This document shows positions 44,845 to 48,918 of a stretch of 48,918 bases of DNA, piece by piece. The stretch is from positions 1 through 48,918 of the forward strand of contig JAUXUK010000037.1 of NCBI GenBank assembly GCA_030680805.1. Direction: 5' to 3'. Made by a program: the position numbers and the translations under genes. The stretch is from Sulfuritalea sp. (GTDB lineage Bacteria; Pseudomonadota; Gammaproteobacteria; Burkholderiales; Rhodocyclaceae). Position 1 is the stretch's first letter. Every line of letters begins with the position of its first letter. Under the pieces are notes generated by a model. That model did no database searches. It worked only from the letters and a program-made list of their open reading frames with translations, and was not told where the DNA came from.

Positions 44845-45351
44845 CTAGGGCGTGCCGATGTAGTCGCGCTTGCCTATTTCAACGCCGTTGTGGCGCAGAA
44901 TGTTGTACGCCGTCACCAGATGGAAATAGAAATTCGGCATGGCATAGCCGAGCAGGTAGGGCAGGCCCTTGAAGCTCATGTCCTGTCCGCCCGCCCTGAG
45001 CGCGATGTCCCGCTCCTCGGAACCATCGATCTGTGTCGCGGAAAACGACTCCACGAAGGCGATGATCCGGGCGATGCGCGCCCGCAGTTCCTCGAAGCTC
45101 TGCTCGGTATCCTCGAATTTGGGCACCTCGACGCCGGCCAGCCGGGCGACGCAGCCCTTGGCGTGGTCGGTGGCGATCTGCACCTGCTTCACCATCGGCA
45201 GCATGTCGGGGAACAGGCGGGCCGACAACAGAACGGCCGGATCGATCTTCTTCGCCGTCGCATGGGCCTGCGCCTTGGCGAGGATGGCATCGAGGTTGCG
45301 CAGCATGTTGGCCAGGCGCGGTGCGCTGGCTTGGTACATCGAGATGGTCAT
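44845..45351 (-). CDS. DUF1993 family protein
   Basis: 168 residues. ISMYQASAPRLANMLRNLDA, IDPAVLLSARLFPDMLPM and NILRHNGVEIGKRDYIG are family signatures spanning the whole length. DUF1993 proteins are small helical proteins related to the DinB fold, with unknown function. I choose the ATG at 45351 because GGAGGATC lies seven bases before it; an in-frame ATG 18 nt earlier would overlap that site. Confidence 0.92.
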   Translation of the reverse strand: MTISMYQASAPRLANMLRNLDAILAKAQAHATAKKIDPAVLLSARLFPDMLPMVKQVQIATDHAKGCVARLAGVEVPKFEDTEQSFEELRARIARIIAFVESFSATQIDGSEERDIALRAGGQDMSFKGLPYLLGYAMPNFYFHLVTAYNILRHNGVEIGKRDYIGTP

Positions 45352-45478
45352 GATCGGATCCTCCGTCAAAAATGCATTCTGCCATTGAAGCTCCGGTGCG
45401 GAAGCGGATCAATGCTTCGCCAGGTCTTCGTCGCCGTGTCGGACTTTGTCTGCCGGGAATTCCGCTTCGCGGGCCGGC

Positions 45479-45492
45479 AAGCGCCGACTTTT
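45479..45492 (-). repeat. copy of the AAAAGTCGGCGCTT motif joined to a CCGCGAAGCGG unit
   Basis: The core is followed on the minus strand by CCCGCGAAGCGGAATTCCCG (45475-45456 region), related to the units at 21229 and 35780. Intergenic between divergent genes. Confidence 0.7.
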
Positions 45493-45552
45493 CAACAAGA
45501 TTGAATTCCCCCCGATTCAGGCCGATGATGTTCCCCACGGGAGGAACACAAA

Positions 45553-46968
45553 GTGAAGATCGGTTTTTTCGGAGCAGCCGGCGAAGTCACCGGCTCATGC
45601 ACCTTGGTCGAAACGGCAGGCTGCCGTTTCCTGGTCGACTGCGGCATGTTCCAGGGCGGGCGCGAGGCGCGCACCAAAAACCTGAACGCCCTCAAGTTCG
45701 GCTTCGACGTTCGCTCCATCGATTTCGTTCTGCTGACGCATGCCCACATCGACCACTCGGGCCTGCTGCCGCTGCTGTCGGTGCTCGGCTATCGCGGGCC
45801 GGTGTATGCCACGCCGGCGACCATCGACCTGCTGCATGTGCTGCTGCGCGATAGTGCGCACATCCAGGAGAAGGAATCGGAGTGGGCCTTGCGCCATCAG
45901 CGGCGGCGCGGCCGCGACAGCAGGCCGGGCGCGCAGCCGCCGCTATACACCGTGGCCCAGGCCGAGGCCTCGCTCAAGCTGCTCCGTCCGGCGCCCTATC
46001 GGGAGTTGATTCACCCGGCTGAAACCGTCGCGGTCAGCTTCCACGACGCCGGCCACATCCTCGGTTCCTCCTGGCTCGAGGTGACGGTCAGCGGCGAGGG
46101 CAGGCCGCGCAAAATGGTTTTTTCCGGCGACCTCGGCATGTCCGGCCGCCCGGTGCTGCACGACCCCGAACAGGTGGTGCCCGAAGCCGACGTGCTGTTC
46201 ATCGAATCGACCTACGGCGACCGCCTGCACCGCCCGCTGGCGGAAACCGAGGACGAAATCGTCGCCGCTTTCGAGCGCACGCGCCACACCCACGGCAACC
46301 TGATCATGCCCGCCTTCGCCGTCGGCCGCACCCAGGAAATCATCTACATCCTGGCCGACCTGGTGCGCCGCCAGCGCCTCTCGCCGCTCAAGATCTTCGT
46401 CGATTCGCCGATGGCCACGGCCGCCACGCGCATCACCTGGGAGCATCCCGACCTGATGGACAGCCACACCCGCGAGCTGATCGCCTGGATGAAGCAGCAT
46501 CCGAAACAGATGCAGGTGGAATTCGTCGCCGATGTCGAGGCTTCGCGCGCGCTGAACGAGGTGCGCAGCGGCGCCGTCATCATCTCGGCCAGCGGCATGT
46601 GCGAAGCCGGCCGCATCAAGTACCACCTGCGCGAGAACCTGCCGCGCAGCGAATGCAGCATCCTCATCACCGGCTTCCAGGCGGCGGGCACGCTGGGCCG
46701 CCGGCTGGTCGACGGCGCGCGCCTGGTCAACATCTTCGGCAAGCCGGTTCCGGTCCGGGCCGCGATCCATACCGTAGGCGCCCTGTCGGCGCATGCCGAT
46801 CAAGCGGGGCTGCTGGCCTGGCTGCGCGGCTTCCACACGCCGCCGAAGCATGCGTTCGTCGTGCATGGCGAGGCTGCCGCCTCGGCCGCATTCGCGGAGG
46901 CGATCCACGATCAACTGGGCTGGCCCATGCCGCACCTGCCCTTTATGGGAGAGAGAATCAACCTGTAG
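45553..46968 (+). CDS. MBL/beta-CASP RNA-processing-type nuclease
   Basis: 471 residues. The MBL motif THAHIDHSG (near 62), the later metal ligands DAGHILGSS and FSGDLG, and the beta-CASP motifs IMPAFAVGRTQE and ISASGMCEAGR are present. The C-terminal RMMBL part carries LSAHADQAG. This set defines the CPSF73/YsnF-like exo-/endonuclease family. The GTG start has GGGAGGA before it. It is a complete, single-gene unit divergent from the DUF1993 gene. The RNA or DNA substrate is not known. Confidence 0.93.
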   Translation: MKIGFFGAAGEVTGSCTLVETAGCRFLVDCGMFQGGREARTKNLNALKFGFDVRSIDFVLLTHAHIDHSGLLPLLSVLGYRGPVYATPATIDLLHVLLRDSAHIQEKESEWALRHQRRRGRDSRPGAQPPLYTVAQAEASLKLLRPAPYRELIHPAETVAVSFHDAGHILGSSWLEVTVSGEGRPRKMVFSGDLGMSGRPVLHDPEQVVPEADVLFIESTYGDRLHRPLAETEDEIVAAFERTRHTHGNLIMPAFAVGRTQEIIYILADLVRRQRLSPLKIFVDSPMATAATRITWEHPDLMDSHTRELIAWMKQHPKQMQVEFVADVEASRALNEVRSGAVIISASGMCEAGRIKYHLRENLPRSECSILITGFQAAGTLGRRLVDGARLVNIFGKPVPVRAAIHTVGALSAHADQAGLLAWLRGFHTPPKHAFVVHGEAAASAAFAEAIHDQLGWPMPHLPFMGERINL

Positions 46969-47224
46969 GGGCGATGACACATACGACAGGGGTGGCGGCA
47001 GTGATTCAGTCGATGCAAATCGGAGCGGCGTGTTTGGTTCGATGAAAGACTGCAAATCAACCCCAGCTCCCACTCAGGATTCGCTCCGGATGTATCCACA
47101 ATGATGTCGAGACTGCTCATCGCTTGAGCTGGCTAAACTGAACGGCAGCTAGGAGGGTGTTGCTGCGATGCCTAGTGGTATGCTGACCAGCTATCGACCG
47201 CCCAAGCAAAGAGGTTTGCCCAAC

Positions 47225-48286
47225 ATGGCCATTTACCAACTCGCGGAGTTCGGTTTCCAACCGATAGAAGTTATGACATTTGCTGAAGCAGGCGTGAAAG
47301 AGCGTGAGCACCTACAGCACTTCTTGAAGCAACAGGTTGAGGTTGTCTCCCCCGACACGCTCATCATTGCCGCTGAATTTGCTGACTGGGATGAGAGTCG
47401 CCGTCGGATTGACCTTCTCGGTGTCGACAAGGAAGCCAATTTGGTCGTTATCGAACTGAAGCGCACCGAGGATGGCGGGCATATGGAGCTTCAAACGCTG
47501 CGCTATGCAGCGATGGCCTCGGCGATGACTTTTGCGGATGCGGTCAATGCATTCGACCAATACCTCCAAGTTTCCGGTGAGGTTGGCGATGCTCGGGATA
47601 GCTTGCTTCAATTCCTCGAATGGGAAACGCCTGACGAACAAAACTTCGCGCAGGATGTGCGAATTGTCCTCGCCTCAGCGGAATTCTCGAAGGAAGTCAC
47701 TACTTCTGTGCTTTGGCTCAACGATCACGGCCTCGACATTCGTTGCATCAGGCTGACGCCGCACCGGGATGGAGATCGAATCCTACTTGACGTTCAACAA
47801 GTAATCCCGCTGCCAGAAGCCGAGGAGTACCAAGTCAAGATTCGTGGCAAGGCGCAGTTGGAGCGTGTTTCACGAACTCAATCTCGGGATCTCACCAAGT
47901 TCGATGTGACGATTGATGGCGAGACCGACGCGCATCTTTCAAAACGACGCGCGATCTTTGCGGTGGTTAAACAATTGTGCCGCTCGGGGGTTAATCCAGA
48001 GAAGATTCAGGAGGCCATAGCTTGGAGAGGTCACATGCTTCGGTCTGTCCCCGGACAAGTGAAGTCTGCAAAGTTTCACCAACTGCTGGCGAAGCAGCTT
48101 ATTGCAGAAGGCAATCAGCCGCAGACCAATCGGTACTTTGCGAACGATGATGAGCTAATTTACGCGAATGGAAAGACTTATGCATTGAGCAAGATGTGGG
48201 GCCGCCGGACAGCGGAAGCAATTGATTTGCTCCTTGCTACTTTTCCGAAGTTCAGCATTTCGTATGAGGCGCGAGCCGAGAACTAG
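47225..48286 (+). CDS. PD-(D/E)xK nuclease-domain protein
   Basis: 353 residues. In the first third, RRIDLLGVDKEANLVVIELKR is a PD-(D/E)xK core: Asp, then Glu-x-Lys on the next strand, as in NucS/DUF91-like nucleases. The C-terminal part is unrecognised (KRRAIFAVVKQLCRSGVNPE, AKFHQLL). The start at 47225 (MAIYQLAEFGF) has AGAGG before it; an earlier in-frame ATG at 47168 has none. Codons are less GC-rich than in the rest of the window, suggesting transfer. It may be a defence or repair nuclease. The 46969-47224 stretch before it holds no other gene that I can support. Confidence 0.75.
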   Translation: MAIYQLAEFGFQPIEVMTFAEAGVKEREHLQHFLKQQVEVVSPDTLIIAAEFADWDESRRRIDLLGVDKEANLVVIELKRTEDGGHMELQTLRYAAMASAMTFADAVNAFDQYLQVSGEVGDARDSLLQFLEWETPDEQNFAQDVRIVLASAEFSKEVTTSVLWLNDHGLDIRCIRLTPHRDGDRILLDVQQVIPLPEAEEYQVKIRGKAQLERVSRTQSRDLTKFDVTIDGETDAHLSKRRAIFAVVKQLCRSGVNPEKIQEAIAWRGHMLRSVPGQVKSAKFHQLLAKQLIAEGNQPQTNRYFANDDELIYANGKTYALSKMWGRRTAEAIDLLLATFPKFSISYEARAEN

Positions 48287-48334
48287 TTGGGTCAGCATGG
48301 GATTGTCTTCTATGGCCGCACGAAACGCCGTTCC

Positions 48335-48351
48335 GCCAGCGCCGACTTCTT
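48335..48351 (-). repeat. copy of the AAGAAGTCGGCGCTGGC motif
   Basis: One mismatch in the A-run; extended match GGAACGGCGTTTCGTGCGG. Intergenic between two nuclease-like genes. Confidence 0.75.
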
Positions 48352-48431
48352 GGAAACTTCCAATGTCGCGCAAACTAATCCGAAGCCGACCCTTTATCGT
48401 TTAGCGGGCATGAATCTGGGAGCCAAAAGGA

Positions 48432-48710
48432 ATGAAAGTTGAAAATATCTCTCGATTTAAAAAGGACCGTTTCCTAAAGTTACTTAGCGAAGACGAGTTT
48501 CGAGATCGCGCCATTAGACCTTTGATGCTTAGATCTGGCTATAAGGATGGTCGTGATCTATGTGGTCCAAACGAACATGGAAAGGACGCTCTCTTCCTCT
48601 CAGTTGGCCAATTGGGCCTCACAACAAACATTGCACTTCAAACCAAGAAGGGCAATTTGAACCTTGCGGGTACTGACCTGACCGGGGATTTTCGGACCAT
48701 GGCGTTCTAG
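48432..48710 (+). pseudogene. truncated restriction-endonuclease-like gene, cut by an IS
   Basis: The 92 codons open with MKVENISRFKKDRFLKLLS. They continue to GRDLCGPNEHGKDALF and NIALQTKKGNLNLAG, a PD-(D/E)xK-like Asp with QTKKG as the Glu/Gln-x-Lys strand. The last dozen codons belong to the IS end, so the gene lost its 3' part. AT-richer codon use than the core genome. The intact protein would probably be a restriction or related defence nuclease. Confidence 0.65.
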
Positions 48711-48918
48711 AGATAATGGCTCCTCAGACGAGGAGTCGGCATGAAGAAGAGCAGGTACAGCGAAGAACAGATCGTTCGGATATTGCGCGAGGCGGATCGG
48801 GATTCGATCGCCGAGGTAGCCAAGCGGCACGGGGTCAGCGACGCATCGATCTACGCGTGGCGCAAACGGTACGGCGAGATGGTCAGCAGCGATGTAAAGC
48901 GTCTCAAGGTATTGGAGA
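48674..48918 (+). mobile_element. IS3-family insertion sequence (left end, partial)
   Basis: The end appears to start at TGACCTGACCGGGGATTTTC, inside the nuclease gene, and continues past the window. The exact terminal base cannot be set without the right end. Confidence 0.6.
48741..48918 (+). CDS. IS3-family transposase OrfA (partial)
   Basis: 59 codons to the window's end: KKSRYSEEQIVRILREADR, then VAKRHGVSDASIYAWRKRYG. This is the HTH of IS3-type OrfA, which binds the IS ends; a leucine-zipper-like stretch (SSDVKRLKVLE) starts after it. GAGGAG lies before the ATG. OrfB, with the DDE catalytic domain, would follow outside the window through a programmed frameshift. Confidence 0.9.
   Translation, partial: MKKSRYSEEQIVRILREADRDSIAEVAKRHGVSDASIYAWRKRYGEMVSSDVKRLKVLE

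Overview
The window looks like chromosome from a GC-rich betaproteobacterium, most likely near the Rhodocyclales. This is inferred from codon bias, gene families, the dense palindromic repeats and the signalling gene load; no marker gene fixes the genus. No CRISPR array, rRNA or prophage is visible. The left end cuts off a heme-copper reductase operon on the minus strand. The right end runs into an IS3-like element.

Layout. (1) 1-1650, minus: a B-family heme-copper operon (subunit IIa, CuA subunit II, partial subunit I). The usual cross-linked active-site tyrosine is a glutamine, so the enzyme may reduce NO rather than O2. An FNR/Dnr-like box lies upstream. (2) 1887-5970, minus: an overlapping catabolic operon (mmsA-type aldehyde dehydrogenase, GMC alcohol dehydrogenase, metallo-hydrolase). 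(3) tRNA-Asp with its own promoter and terminator. (4) 6322-10007, plus: a coupled redox operon (FAD-linked oxidase, Fe-S electron carrier, geranylgeranyl-reductase-like flavoprotein). (5) 10029-31831, minus: about 22 kb of signal transduction. It holds three HisKA_2 kinases, an ANTAR response regulator, two GGDEF-EAL proteins, a 1497-residue hybrid kinase, an HD-GYP response regulator, a REC protein and an MCP. PAS modules are clearly shared between neighbours. (6) 32043-33895: a PIN/RHH toxin-antitoxin pair and a DUF4143 ATPase read from an apparently leaderless promoter. (7) 34096-38452: central metabolism (pgm, tpiA, metY) with a DUF559 endonuclease gene packed inside inverted repeats. (8) 38506-44831: a secretin-domain protein, an HDOD pair and a large BTAD/AAA/TPR regulator flanked by direct repeats. 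(9) 44845-48918: DUF1993, a beta-CASP nuclease, a PD-(D/E)xK protein, a restriction-like gene cut short by the IS, and the IS.

How the genes work together. Region 5 appears to feed many sensory inputs into c-di-GMP turnover (two GGDEF-EAL, one HD-GYP) and into RNA-level control through the ANTAR regulator. The two GGDEF-EAL genes share a promoter and a conserved leader, one of which lies directly downstream of the ANTAR gene.

The most unusual layer is repeats. A short sequence read as AAAAGTCGGCGCTGG on the minus strand occurs nine times, always in the same orientation and often at gene ends. Three composite palindromic elements with terminal inverted repeats sit between genes, two of them exactly at stop codons. 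A DUF559 gene lies within 38-bp inverted repeats that supply both its ribosome binding site and its C-terminal codons.
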